A stretch of DNA of 22,611 nucleotides from CAZHWR01 sp964536085 (GTDB taxonomy: Bacteria > Bacillota > Clostridia > Oscillospirales > Ruminococcaceae). Below are positions 7,201-15,243 of the stretch, piece by piece. The stretch spans positions 1 through 22,611 of the forward strand of contig CAZHWR010000028.1 of NCBI GenBank assembly GCA_964536085.1, read 5' to 3'. Both the position numbers and the translations under genes were made by a program. Under the pieces are notes generated by a model that made no database searches, had not been told where the DNA came from, and saw only the letters and a program-made list of their open reading frames with translations. Each line of letters opens with the position of its first letter. The first letter of the stretch is position 1.

Positions 7201-7869
7201 ATGAAATTAATCAAAAAAATTACAACCATTTTACTATGTATGCTTATGACGAGTCAATTATTAATTTTCCCGTCATATGCAACAGAAATTTTGTGCAGTC
7301 ACGGGCGGCGTACATTTAAAGACCATCAACTGACCGGCGGCGTCGGAAATTACGGTAATTACCGCCGATATTATTGGGTCAGCGCTTCGACTTCGGCAGA
7401 TAAGGCTATGATTGCCTCGTTTCGTACCGGAACCGATAATATAGGAAATGCTGTTGATTACTGGGTGAACACCTCAAGTAACCCGGGCGTTACAACATCT
7501 ATTTCCATACGCGAAACATCAACAAAATCATCCGCTTCGTTTGAATTTCATGGCTATTATTTGGGCTTTGACGACGGAAAAACCTATCACAAATATTACG
7601 ATGACGATGTTGATCCGTCTTCGGCAAACTGGGGCTGGGCGATTATTCGAATCAATCCCGATGCAAGCAGATATGCCGAACGCGCCGAAACCGGTTTGGT
7701 CGGACACGAGTTAGGTCATGCCATGGGGCTGTCTCATCAGGAATCATCAAGCAGAGTGAATACCTCGATAATGTCACCTGATCCGTATCGCAAAATGGAA
7801 GATGGAACAACCTACCGAAACCGTCCTGCTTCGGTTGACTGCAACAACATAAACCATATATACGGATAA
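7201..7869 (+). CDS. Secreted metzincin (matrixin-like) zinc metalloprotease
   Basis: 222 residues. A signal peptide of about 27 residues (KKITTILLCMLM core, probable cut after SYA) is followed by a compact domain with the metzincin zinc site HELGHAMGLSH: His169, Glu170, His173, Gly176 and His179, then a Met-turn SIMSP with Met191. These are the zinc ligands, catalytic base and Met-turn of the clan, so activity is plausible. There is no separate prodomain and no obvious cysteine switch. AGGAGG lies 6 bases before the ATG. The lipoprotein gene begins 18 bases after the stop. The pair has lower GC content than its neighbours, which may point to separate acquisition. The substrate is unknown; a cell-surface or secreted protein target is inferred from export. 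Confidence 0.9.
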   Translation: MKLIKKITTILLCMLMTSQLLIFPSYATEILCSHGRRTFKDHQLTGGVGNYGNYRRYYWVSASTSADKAMIASFRTGTDNIGNAVDYWVNTSSNPGVTTSISIRETSTKSSASFEFHGYYLGFDDGKTYHKYYDDDVDPSSANWGWAIIRINPDASRYAERAETGLVGHELGHAMGLSHQESSSRVNTSIMSPDPYRKMEDGTTYRNRPASVDCNNINHIYG

Positions 7870-7887
7870 TTTAAAGGAGGCTATACC

Positions 7888-8694
7888 ATGAAAAAAATAC
7901 TATTATTTGTCACAGCCGCAGCGATGCTTTTAACGGTTTCCTGCTCCAATACGCAAACCGCCGAGGATGCTGTTTCCCAAGCAGCACCGCAAGCCGTTGT
8001 TTCGGCAACATCCGAAGCGATAAGCTCCGAAACGCAGCCGGGCAAAGATTACACAATCACCTTAGATAACACCCTGAACTTAGATGATTACAAAAATCAG
8101 TTGGACCACACGGAAAAAATAACATACGAGTCATGTCATGCTTATTACTGCGCCAACGTAAATGAAATGATCGAACAGTGCACAGATGTCGTCAAAGCTA
8201 AAGTAAATACCGTGCAGTACATACATGATGAATACGGAACCCCGTACACCGTATTCGATATCCAAGTGCTCAAATCCTATAAGGGCGATCTGAACGAAGG
8301 CGACACAATATCCGTCGCCATATCCGACGGATATGTCAATATGTACGACTATGTAACGCTCGGCAATTTGGAGCATAGGTATACCTCGATTCCGGTAAAA
8401 GAGCAGAAGAAACGCCTTGTGGAGATAAAAGGATATTTTGACGAACCGTATCCCGCCGTCGGTGATATCGATATCTTACCTCTTCTTGAGCCCGGCTTTG
8501 ATAATAGAACTAATCCGGTTCCCGGAGCTTATTGGCCGATTAACGATGCGGAAACCATCTATAAAACGGACAAAAACGGAAAATACACTCGTTTGTACAA
8601 TACCCAGGTAAAAGAAGGGCAATACAAGCTCAACAAGAACGATATTGATGGATTCACGTTGGAATGGTTTGAGGCAAAGTTTAACAAATCATAG
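7888..8694 (+). CDS. Lipoprotein of unknown function
   Basis: 268 residues beginning MKKILLFVTAAAMLLTVSC, a type II signal peptide with lipobox LTVSC, so Cys19 should be lipidated and the protein anchored to the outer face of the membrane. A Ser/Ala/Thr-rich linker (about 20-55) follows, then a domain with YESCHAYYCANVNEMIEQCTDVVKAKV and YTVFDIQVLKSYKGDLNEGDTISV, a beta-strand pattern (transport-like or OB-like) seen in uncharacterised clostridial lipoproteins. AAAGGAGG lies 8 bases before the ATG. Tight linkage to the metalloprotease suggests shared expression; whether it is a substrate, inhibitor or partner cannot be told from sequence. Confidence 0.85.
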   Translation: MKKILLFVTAAAMLLTVSCSNTQTAEDAVSQAAPQAVVSATSEAISSETQPGKDYTITLDNTLNLDDYKNQLDHTEKITYESCHAYYCANVNEMIEQCTDVVKAKVNTVQYIHDEYGTPYTVFDIQVLKSYKGDLNEGDTISVAISDGYVNMYDYVTLGNLEHRYTSIPVKEQKKRLVEIKGYFDEPYPAVGDIDILPLLEPGFDNRTNPVPGAYWPINDAETIYKTDKNGKYTRLYNTQVKEGQYKLNKNDIDGFTLEWFEAKFNKS

Positions 8695-8703
8695 CGCCTA
8701 ATC

Positions 8704-8737
8704 AAAAGCGGCACAGTTTACACTGTGCCGCTTTTTT
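8704..8737 (+). terminator. Rho-independent terminator of the metalloprotease-lipoprotein operon
   Basis: A perfect 14-bp stem AAAAGCGGCACAGT / ACTGTGCCGCTTTT with loop TTAC is followed by a run of T, 9 bases after the lipoprotein stop. Confidence 0.92.
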
Positions 8738-8766
8738 ATTTCGTATCGCATCTGCATACCTCGCCG

Positions 8767-8809
8767 CACAGCAAAAGAGCAGTTCAGATTGAACTGCTCT
8801 TTTGCTGTG
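8767..8809. terminator. 20-bp perfect inverted repeat between convergent genes
   Basis: CACAGCAAAAGAGCAGTTCA and its exact complement enclose a 3-base loop (GAT). It lies 30 bases beyond the stop of the minus-strand HAD gene. The flanks lack a clear T-run, but the stem contains A/T tracts, so it probably ends minus-strand transcription or blocks read-through between convergent genes. Confidence 0.65.
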
Positions 8810-8839
8810 TATTACACGTTTAAAATGCTTTTTTAGAAA

Positions 8840-9826
8840 TTAAAATAATTTTTCCAAAATCTCGTCAAAGGTTTCGCAGTAGTAATCGCACAGCGGCTTT
8901 GTTCCGCTGTTTTCGATATTTCCGCCGCCGATTCCGATAGTCGGGAAGCCCGCGAGCTTAATTGAAACAACGCCCGCGCCGGAATCCTCGATTCCGACAA
9001 CATGGTTTCTGTCCTCAAACGGGATGCCCAAGCCGACTCTTGCAACCTCGGCGTAAAGCCACGGATGGGGCTTCGGGGAAAGCTCGCCGAGCGTTCCTAC
9101 AGAGCCTTTTCTGAGCGGATATCCCGCTGTGATAGAAGCGTCGTAGAAATCCTCCGCCTTTTCGCCCATCTTCAGCGTATCGAAAGCGGACATGATTTCA
9201 GGCCATGCTTTTTCGTAAAGACCCGATGTAACAAGACCGATTTTAACGCCCTTTTCTTTGAGCGCGAGCAAAAACTCCTTAATTCCGGGAGAAGGAACGA
9301 ACGCGCCCTCTTTGCCGCGGCCTTCAAGAATTTCGTTCATCTCTCTGTGAGTGTGCTCAAAATAATAGCTTCTCGCTTCCTCGATGCTCTTGTCGGGGCA
9401 GTATTTATCAATACAATATTTAAGATGCTCCGAAACGCTGTGACCCGAAACATACGGCAGATCGGCTTCCTCAAGCTTGAATTCCGGATCGCCGAGCAGG
9501 CTCGCGGTAGTCATTTCAATAATCCAAATCCAGAATTCCTCAGAACGCACGCTTGTGCCGTCGAGGTCCATCAAAACAGCCTTGAGCGGCTTTTCAAATT
9601 TAACGGGGTGAACGGGATAGTATGCGGGATAGCCCATTGCGGACAAAACATACGCAATAGTCTTGTCCTCATACGCGATAAACTCAACCTTGCGGTCGCC
9701 CGTTGCGGTGATGGAAACAACGCCGTTTTTGCCTACCTCATGGAAGCCGTCCGAGCATTTGTCGAGCTTTACAAAGCCGCAGTCTTCGTCAAAGCAGCCA
9801 ATGTCGGGGATAACATAATAACTCAT
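8840..9826 (-). CDS. HAD-superfamily hydrolase, beta-phosphoglucomutase-like
   Basis: 328 residues. Residues about 83-320 form a HAD fold with a mobile cap: motif I LMDLDGTS (Asp87 nucleophile, Asp89 acid/base), motif II VTSG, motif III Lys in LSPKPHP, and motif IV GIEDSGAGV. Such proteins dephosphorylate or isomerise small sugar phosphates. The first 80 residues (SYYVIPDIGCFDED, KVEFIAYEDKTIAYVLSAMG) are an unusual N-terminal extension that I do not recognise. ATG 9826 has AAAGG 8 bases upstream and is preferred to the in-frame start at 9850. It follows the GH38 gene by 83 bases containing a hairpin, so both probably share the GH38 promoter. A role in handling a phosphorylated sugar is inferred from context only. 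Confidence 0.85.
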   Translation of the reverse strand: MSYYVIPDIGCFDEDCGFVKLDKCSDGFHEVGKNGVVSITATGDRKVEFIAYEDKTIAYVLSAMGYPAYYPVHPVKFEKPLKAVLMDLDGTSVRSEEFWIWIIEMTTASLLGDPEFKLEEADLPYVSGHSVSEHLKYCIDKYCPDKSIEEARSYYFEHTHREMNEILEGRGKEGAFVPSPGIKEFLLALKEKGVKIGLVTSGLYEKAWPEIMSAFDTLKMGEKAEDFYDASITAGYPLRKGSVGTLGELSPKPHPWLYAEVARVGLGIPFEDRNHVVGIEDSGAGVVSIKLAGFPTIGIGGGNIENSGTKPLCDYYCETFDEILEKLF

Positions 9827-9855
9827 AGTTATGACCTTTCCTTTCGTCAATCATA

Positions 9856-9882
9856 CAGCCTCCCCCGATTCGAGGGAGGCTG
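9856..9882 (-). promoter_or_regulatory. Intercistronic hairpin between the GH38 and HAD genes
   Basis: CAGCCTCCC (9856-9864) pairs with GGGAGGCTG (9874-9882) over 9 bp. No T-run follows on the minus strand, so it looks more like an mRNA-processing or stabilising stem, or a leaky terminator, that would set different levels of the two proteins. Confidence 0.5.
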
Positions 9883-9909
9883 CGGTGAAAATCAGTATTG
9901 ATATACTTC

Positions 9910-12747
9910 TTACTTCAGGATGAATGTGAGAACCTTGTGCGGACCCATGTCAACGGTGAATTTGCCGTCCTTGAAGTCTACGTCGCGGATCTTCTGTTCG
10001 TTCATCTTGGTTTCGATCACGCTCTTAACAGGGAGCAGAGTGGAAACTTCAAGCGGGAAAGCGTCGCCGCTGATGTTCCAGATACGGATTGTTGTTCCGT
10101 CGCCGTTTTCAGCCTGTTTGATAGCCGAGAACATAACCTTGTCGCTGTTGACGGAGATGATGCTTCCGGAAACAGGAAGAACACCCTCTTTAACAACACC
10201 CTTGATAGCGTTAATCTGAACCTTGAAGTCGTAAGCGTGATGAAGAACCTTAGCCTCATCCCACTCGCCGATATGCGGATAAATAGCATACTCGTATTCG
10301 AGCTTTCCGATAGAGTGCTGACCGGTGTACTGAGCAAGTTCTTCGGGAGTCATGTTGCCGTTCGCAGTCATGTAAGCTCTCTGTGTACGCAGGAGAGTCA
10401 GCTTCATTGTGCGGTCTTCGTCGTCCTGTACTTCGTACTCGCGCAAACCCTTTGTGAGGATTGCAACACCCTCTTTGCCGTCGGAAACGTCGACAAAGTT
10501 CTGCATCGGCTGGAACGGGAAGAATTTCTCCTGGTTGTCGCCGTCCTCGGTCCATTTGATGGTGCGCTTAGCAACGTCAAACGCGCTTTCGGAAACAGCC
10601 CAGTCGGTGTTGATACCGGACGGGAAGTTTACGCACAGCTTGTGGTCGCGGCACTCGTTAGTAAGAACTGTTTTAATCTTAACGATGTCGGAGCCTTTTT
10701 CAAGTGTGATGAAATATGTTACAGGAAGCTCTTTCATCTCTGTGAAACGATCCTTGCCGTCTTCAGTAGCGGCAACGGGGATCCTGATGGAAAGCTCAAC
10801 CTTGAAGGTACCTCTGTGGAGGTTTGTCTCCATAAGAGTGATTGTAGCAACAGAGCCATGGCTTGTCATAATCGGGTTGCGGAGCGGCTGAGTTGAAACG
10901 TGAGCAGAACCTGTTTCACCCGAATCGGTGAAGTAGTGCATATTTTCCATTGTTCTGCCGGTCTCTTTATATGTGAGCGAGAAGGTTCCGTTCGGATTGA
11001 TGCGAACCTTGAGCTTGTCGTTCTCGAGTACGCCGTTGTCGCGTGCGATAAGCTTTCTGTTGTCTCCGATTTCGGGGAGATACTCAAACTTAGGAGCACG
11101 GAAGCGCAGAGCGTATGAAGCATAGCCCATTGCGGGGATTTCAGCCTCGATGAGGATACGGCGGCGTCTTGCCGGGAACTTGATAGCCTTTGTGTCAAGC
11201 TCGCGCTCAACGGCGATTTTGATATCCTCGCAGCCGAGCTCGGTGTAGTTGACGAGGTTGCCGTCTTTATCTATGATATCATAGAATTCGTCGGTGTCGC
11301 CCATGCCGTCAACGCCGGTGTCTACCTTTTTACCGCTGCCGCCCTTAGGTGTGTCGATAACGAGCGGTACAACTTCTTTTCTTGCATAAGGAAGCGTGTT
11401 GAACAGCGTGATAACGTGATCGTCTTCCTCGAAGTTTTTGCTGGTGTCTACCTGATTGTACAAAGCGATTGTGCTTCTTGCGGTAACTTCCTCGGCAACA
11501 GTCTGAGCCAGAGAGAAGTTGTAAAGCATATCTTCATGCGCACGGTCAACCGCAGCTCCGCAGATAGAGTCGTGAGCGTGGCACTTGAGCAGGTATTCCC
11601 AAGCGCGGTTGAGGTTGGTGCGGGGGTATTCCTTGCCGTAGAAGGAAGCAAATGAAGCGAGCGGCTCAGCAGAATTCATAAGGTAGTTTTCGCACTTGTC
11701 GTTGAGCATTTTGAGCTTGATTCTGGAAGAGTGAGTTGCGCCGAGCAGGGAATTGAAGTTGTTGTACTCCATTGTGGTGTAGCGAAGTTCGCCCTTGTGG
11801 TGATACATCTCGTCGCGGGGCATAGCGGCGCGGATAGTATCCATATAATCGTCCAGCGATTCCTGAACAAATTCAATATCCTCGCTTACCTTATTCATAT
11901 CATCCATCATTTCGGGGAGATACTTGTAAGGCTCGTCGTTATCCTCCATGTTAAGAGCAAGGAGGTGGTTGCCGATTTTATAAGGCTCCGCCTGCTCGTA
12001 AATTGCGTTGATTCCCTTTTTGAGCACTTCGGGATCATGGTTGTAATCAAATTCCTCATGAAGCAGAACGAACGCCTTTTCGTAAAGGTTCATGCTCGCC
12101 ATATGCACGGGGATCTGAGATTTATCGTATGTATAGGACAAATCCTTAGAAGGCTTGCCGAGAACTATCGGGTTGTGAACATAGAAGAACCAGTTTGTAC
12201 GCGTAACTTCGTCAAATGTGCGCAGAGTGTCAAGCTCAGAGCCGTCCGCGCCTTCCCATTTGAAAAGCGGAGTTTTGATAACGTAGTGGTTTGTTCCGCG
12301 GTAGAAAATCGCAGTGTCGATATCAAAGCCCCGATAAATCTGAGGAAGCTGCGAAGGCTGACCGTAGGAAGTAGCGGTGTAGCCCGATTTCATGCCGCCA
12401 CCGAACTCTTCGGACATCTTGTGACCCCAAAGGAGGTTACGAATAAGAGATTCGGGAGCAACGGTGTTGGTTTCGGGAAGTGTGTACCAGTTGACGACCC
12501 ACATCTTTTTGTCTTTGATAAGCTTTTTGATGCGGTCTTTGTTTTCGGGACGAATGGTGAGGTAGTCTTCAATAACTATCATACCGCCGTCAACGCAGAA
12601 GCATTTGTAGGTGTCTTTTGTTTCAAGAATATTGATGATGTTGTCCATAAGGTCAACAAGGCGCAGCTTAGACTGCTCCGCAGTGTGACGCCATTCTCTG
12701 TCCCAATGGGTACCGCTGATGACGTGCATCGTGTACTTTTTGCTCAA
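9910..12747 (-). CDS. GH38 alpha-mannosidase homologue with altered catalytic Asp
   Basis: 945 residues without a signal peptide, hence probably cytosolic. GH38 features: SGTHWDREW (His14 and Asp16, zinc ligands), GYTATSYGQPSQLPQIYRGF (122-141), CHAHDSICGAAVDRAHEDM (zinc ligand probably His392), and a long C-terminal beta-sandwich region. In active GH38 enzymes the 122-141 segment carries PDxFG, whose Asp is both nucleophile and zinc ligand; here that place is Thr126 (codon 12370-12372, ACT) and the Phe is Tyr128. The frame is intact over the whole length with no sign of decay, so this is a maintained variant. The start is TTG at 12747, set by AGGAGG 7 bases upstream. Preceded by a consensus promoter and followed by the HAD gene. 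It may be a pseudoenzyme, a variant-mechanism hydrolase, or have a nucleophile elsewhere. Confidence 0.9.
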   Translation of the reverse strand: MSKKYTMHVISGTHWDREWRHTAEQSKLRLVDLMDNIINILETKDTYKCFCVDGGMIVIEDYLTIRPENKDRIKKLIKDKKMWVVNWYTLPETNTVAPESLIRNLLWGHKMSEEFGGGMKSGYTATSYGQPSQLPQIYRGFDIDTAIFYRGTNHYVIKTPLFKWEGADGSELDTLRTFDEVTRTNWFFYVHNPIVLGKPSKDLSYTYDKSQIPVHMASMNLYEKAFVLLHEEFDYNHDPEVLKKGINAIYEQAEPYKIGNHLLALNMEDNDEPYKYLPEMMDDMNKVSEDIEFVQESLDDYMDTIRAAMPRDEMYHHKGELRYTTMEYNNFNSLLGATHSSRIKLKMLNDKCENYLMNSAEPLASFASFYGKEYPRTNLNRAWEYLLKCHAHDSICGAAVDRAHEDMLYNFSLAQTVAEEVTARSTIALYNQVDTSKNFEEDDHVITLFNTLPYARKEVVPLVIDTPKGGSGKKVDTGVDGMGDTDEFYDIIDKDGNLVNYTELGCEDIKIAVERELDTKAIKFPARRRRILIEAEIPAMGYASYALRFRAPKFEYLPEIGDNRKLIARDNGVLENDKLKVRINPNGTFSLTYKETGRTMENMHYFTDSGETGSAHVSTQPLRNPIMTSHGSVATITLMETNLHRGTFKVELSIRIPVAATEDGKDRFTEMKELPVTYFITLEKGSDIVKIKTVLTNECRDHKLCVNFPSGINTDWAVSESAFDVAKRTIKWTEDGDNQEKFFPFQPMQNFVDVSDGKEGVAILTKGLREYEVQDDEDRTMKLTLLRTQRAYMTANGNMTPEELAQYTGQHSIGKLEYEYAIYPHIGEWDEAKVLHHAYDFKVQINAIKGVVKEGVLPVSGSIISVNSDKVMFSAIKQAENGDGTTIRIWNISGDAFPLEVSTLLPVKSVIETKMNEQKIRDVDFKDGKFTVDMGPHKVLTFILK

Positions 12748-12801
12748 TTTAATTCCTCCTAAAACATTTTTAAACGTTTTATTATTTGCATACTTAAGCG
12801 A

Positions 12802-12826
12802 TTATTCCGTTTAAAGGGCGGAATAA
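12802..12826 (-). promoter_or_regulatory. Inverted repeat in the GH38 leader (candidate operator or RNA hairpin)
   Basis: TTATTCCG (12802-12809) and CGGAATAA (12819-12826) are exact 8-bp arms around a 9-base centre, lying 15-40 bases downstream of the predicted transcription start. A nearby AAACGTTT core (12767-12774 region) is also palindromic. Either could bind a repressor; no regulator gene is adjacent. Confidence 0.4.
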
Positions 12827-12846
12827 CCCCATACAGACACAGATAT

Positions 12847-12875
12847 ATTATACTTAATGAAATTAGGTGTGTCAA
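12847..12875 (-). promoter_or_regulatory. Consensus sigma-A promoter of the GH38-HAD operon
   Basis: A perfect TTGACA (12875-12870), 17-base spacer and perfect TATAAT (12852-12847) on the minus strand. It is the strongest promoter match in the window and leaves a leader of about 95 bases. Confidence 0.9.
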
Positions 12876-13162
12876 GGGAAATATGAAACAAATCAACTTA
12901 ATTTTTTTCATTTGCCGTTAATCAATAATTTTTCTCTCAGCAATGCTAAAAATCAGCGCAGCCGCTGCCTCCTGCAACTGAATTTCAGATTCCCGCAACG
13001 CAATAAAGCGGGAGGAAAAGCTTCCTCCCGCTTTTAAAACGGCGCCGGGATAACACGGACTGTTTTTCGCGTTAACTTCCTTTTATTTAGGCTCCTTTGG
13101 GTCGTACTGCCCGTTTTTTCGTCCGTATAACCGGATTTTTGCACAACCGATAATTATATCCG
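12876..13162. other. Intergenic region between sulfatase and GH38 promoter
   Basis: It holds the hairpin at 13005-13034. Close to the sulfatase stop, an out-of-frame open stretch (to 13083 on the minus strand) continues past the gene end. I see no other gene. Confidence 0.5.
13005..13034 (-). terminator. Hairpin terminator downstream of the sulfatase
   Basis: A perfect 13-bp stem AAAGCGGGAGGAA / TTCCTCCCGCTTT with a 4-base loop, followed on the minus strand by TTTATT-like sequence. It separates the sulfatase transcript from the GH38 promoter. Confidence 0.75.
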
Positions 13163-14587
13163 TTATTTTTGCGGCGTATATGGCATAGTCGCCGTTTTAA
13201 CAATTTTTCTGTCCTCCACCCAGTTTTTTTCATAGAAACTGGACGGCTCAAAATTGTCGTTGATTTTTCTCATCTCGCGCTCCATAAACTCCCTGTGCGC
13301 CGCCAAAATTTCCTTATGCGCCGCGGAATCAATCAGATTGTTCATCTGATACGGATCGGTTACGTTGTCAAACAGATACTCGCTTTTGTCCGAAAGATAT
13401 TTTGCATATGTATACCGCTTTGAGCGCACGCCGCGCCATTCGTGACCGTCCTCCCATGCGGCTGTGGCTCCCGTTCCCTGCATAAGGCAGCCAAACGGCT
13501 CGCCCGAAAAGCTGTCTTTATAAACCGCCTCGCTCAAATCAAGACCCTCGACGGTATTGGGAATATCAAGCCCCATCATTGAAAGCAGCGTGGGCATGAT
13601 ATCAACGGTGTTAAACGGAACATCGGTGCGAGAAGCAGGCTCAATATGACCCTTCCATTTCATCAAAAACGGTATCCTGACCGCTTCCTCGTAAAAGATG
13701 TTTTTTGCCCGTCTGCCGTGCGCGCCGAAAAGCTCGCCGTGGTCGGAGGTGAAGATAAATATCGTGTCCTCCTCGATTCCCAGCTGCTTTATCTTATCCG
13801 CTACCCTGCCGACGTTTTTATCGAGATTCGCAACCATAGCGTAATAGCATCTCATCCAGCTTGTGAGTTTCTTTCTTTCCTGCCCGCTGAGCTTCGCCCA
13901 GTCGTCCGCGTGCGGGTCGTTTTCAGGAAGATAGTTGGGAGGAAGCTCAAACTCGGTGTTTTCAAACAGGTCGTAGCAGTCCTCGGGGGTGTTCCACTTT
14001 TCCCACGGGTCGTGCGGAGTGCCGATCGACAAAAACACCGCGAACGGCTCGCCCGACTTATGGTATTCCTCGATTTTTTCCATGCAAAGCTCAGCCTGAC
14101 CGTCCGGCTCGTAGCCCGGGATAGTTATCTTTTCGGGAGAATCAAGATGATAGTAAACATCCTGATACTCATGATGGAAATTATATCCCGCGAAATATTC
14201 AAAGCCCAGCCTGTCGGGTCCGGCGGGGATGTATGAGTTTTTAACGTCGTAATGGTTGCCTAGCTCGTTTGCGTACATGTGCCACTTGCCAATATAAGCG
14301 GTTTTATATCCGTTTTCGCCCAAAACGTGCGCGAACGAGCGCTGGTTCGGATTGAGACGGATTTCGTTTATCACCATGCCGGTGGACGTGGTGTATTTTC
14401 CGGTGAGCAGCGACGCCCTGTACGGCGCGCAGACGGGGTGCCCCGACACAGCGTTAATAAAATTCCGGCTTTCGGCGGCGAGCTTATCGATATTGGGAGT
14501 TTTAGCGTTGACGTCGCCGGTATAACCGCATGCCCGATATCTGAGCTGGTCTCCGAAAACGTATACAAGATTCGGTTTTTTACCCAT
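13163..14587 (-). CDS. Cysteine-type sulfatase (S1 family)
   Basis: 474 residues without a signal peptide. The sulfatase signature Cys-x-Pro-x-Arg is present as CAPYR (Cys53, Pro55, Arg57) followed by ASLLTGKY; Cys53 would be converted to formylglycine by an anaerobic maturase (anSME), not encoded in the window. Metal-site motifs are VFGDQLRY (Asp13) and FTSDHGELFGAHG. YIGKWHM and the C-terminal region with TDPYQMNNL are typical of the family. It hydrolyses sulfate esters, probably on a small imported sugar because the protein looks cytosolic. ATG 14587 has GAGG 10 bases upstream. It has its own promoter and terminator, next to the GH38 unit on the same strand, which suggests but does not prove a shared sulfated-glycan pathway. 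Confidence 0.92.
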   Translation of the reverse strand: MGKKPNLVYVFGDQLRYRACGYTGDVNAKTPNIDKLAAESRNFINAVSGHPVCAPYRASLLTGKYTTSTGMVINEIRLNPNQRSFAHVLGENGYKTAYIGKWHMYANELGNHYDVKNSYIPAGPDRLGFEYFAGYNFHHEYQDVYYHLDSPEKITIPGYEPDGQAELCMEKIEEYHKSGEPFAVFLSIGTPHDPWEKWNTPEDCYDLFENTEFELPPNYLPENDPHADDWAKLSGQERKKLTSWMRCYYAMVANLDKNVGRVADKIKQLGIEEDTIFIFTSDHGELFGAHGRRAKNIFYEEAVRIPFLMKWKGHIEPASRTDVPFNTVDIMPTLLSMMGLDIPNTVEGLDLSEAVYKDSFSGEPFGCLMQGTGATAAWEDGHEWRGVRSKRYTYAKYLSDKSEYLFDNVTDPYQMNNLIDSAAHKEILAAHREFMEREMRKINDNFEPSSFYEKNWVEDRKIVKTATMPYTPQK

Positions 14588-14619
14588 TTTGCAACTACCT
14601 CTTCCGTTTAAATAATCTA

Positions 14620-14653
14620 TTTATATTTTAAACGGCGCACCCGTCAAAGTCAA
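14620..14653 (-). promoter_or_regulatory. Promoter region of the sulfatase gene
   Basis: Two overlapping sigma-A matches on the minus strand: TTGACT (14653-14648) - 17 - TAAAAT (14630-14625), and TTGACG (14647-14642) - 16 - TATAAA (14625-14620). Either places the transcription start about 25 bases before the ATG. The gap between here and the mazF terminator (14654-14811) shows no gene. Confidence 0.65.
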
Positions 14654-14811
14654 CGAGGACCTGCTTTTTTGTAGCCTTACACACTTTCCCCCGATTAAAT
14701 TTTTGCACATTTTCCAAACATTTTTTCGATGCGGAAGATTTGCAATATTTTAAGAATATATTTGCAATTTAAATACAGTGCCTTCCTTACACCGCATACA
14801 ATTTAAAACGC

Positions 14812-14850
14812 AAAAGCTCCCAAAACGGATTTGCCGTTTTGAGAGCTTTT
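14812..14850 (-). terminator. Terminator of mazF
   Basis: AAAAGCTCCCAAAACGG (14812-14828) pairs with CCGTTTTGAGAGCTTTT (14834-14850) with one mismatch; on the minus strand the stem ends in a TTTT tract. It lies 17 bases after the mazF stop. Confidence 0.8.
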
Positions 14851-14866
14851 AAACACAAAGAGCCGT

Positions 14867-15229
14867 TTATGTAATCGACCCTTCGTTACCCAAACCGAAG
14901 CTTATCGTGAGCGCTGAATCAACCTCGTTCATACAGCCGTTGTCTAGCATGCCCATTTTTTCTTTAAGCCGCCTTTTGTCAATAGTTCTTATCTGCTCCA
15001 ATAACACCACGGAGTTTTTGGAAAGCCCGCAACGCATGGCGTCTATTTCAATATGCGTGGGAAGCTTTGTCTTGTCCTGCCGGCTTGTTATTGCTGCGGC
15101 AATAACAGTCGGGCTGTATTTGTTGCCGACGTCGTTCTGCACGATTAAAACGGGCCTTATCCCACCCTGCTCCGAGCCGACCACCGGGCTTAGATCGGCG
15201 TAGTAGATTTCTCCCCTTTTAACATTCAC
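14867..15229 (-). CDS. mazF: MazF/EndoA (PemK-like) mRNA interferase toxin
   Basis: 120 residues, normal length, closely resembling Bacillus EndoA: VKRGEIYYADLSPVVGSEQGG, RPVLIVQND, AAITSR, LPTHIEIDA, LLEQIRTIDKRRL. The catalytic Arg25 and Thr48 are both present, so it should cut mRNA at specific sites. The start is GTG 15229 with AAGGAG 9 bases upstream. The 270 bases before it contain no MazE-like antitoxin gene, only a structured leader, so the toxin appears orphaned, as happens in some clostridia where control is by a distant antitoxin or by other means. It has its own terminator. Confidence 0.95.
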   Translation of the reverse strand: MNVKRGEIYYADLSPVVGSEQGGIRPVLIVQNDVGNKYSPTVIAAAITSRQDKTKLPTHIEIDAMRCGLSKNSVVLLEQIRTIDKRRLKEKMGMLDNGCMNEVDSALTISFGLGNEGSIT

Positions 15230-15243
15230 CTTTATTCTCTCCT

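Noticed and set aside
8704..8809. Two neighbouring hairpins as a CRISPR or repeat array
   Set aside because: The stems are unrelated to each other and lie between convergent gene ends, so they are read as terminators.
11731..12762. Plus-strand 343-codon open frame
   Set aside because: It is antisense to the GH38 gene and arises from its codon usage; it has no ribosome binding site or family pattern. The same holds for the long antisense frames at 9898-10896, 9002-9901, 4847-5695 and 13646-14236.
12759..12911. 50-codon minus-strand frame MKKIKLICFIFP ending at the GH38 ribosome binding site
   Set aside because: The perfect TTGACA-17-TATAAT promoter lies inside it and there is no good ribosome binding site, so it is probably untranslated.
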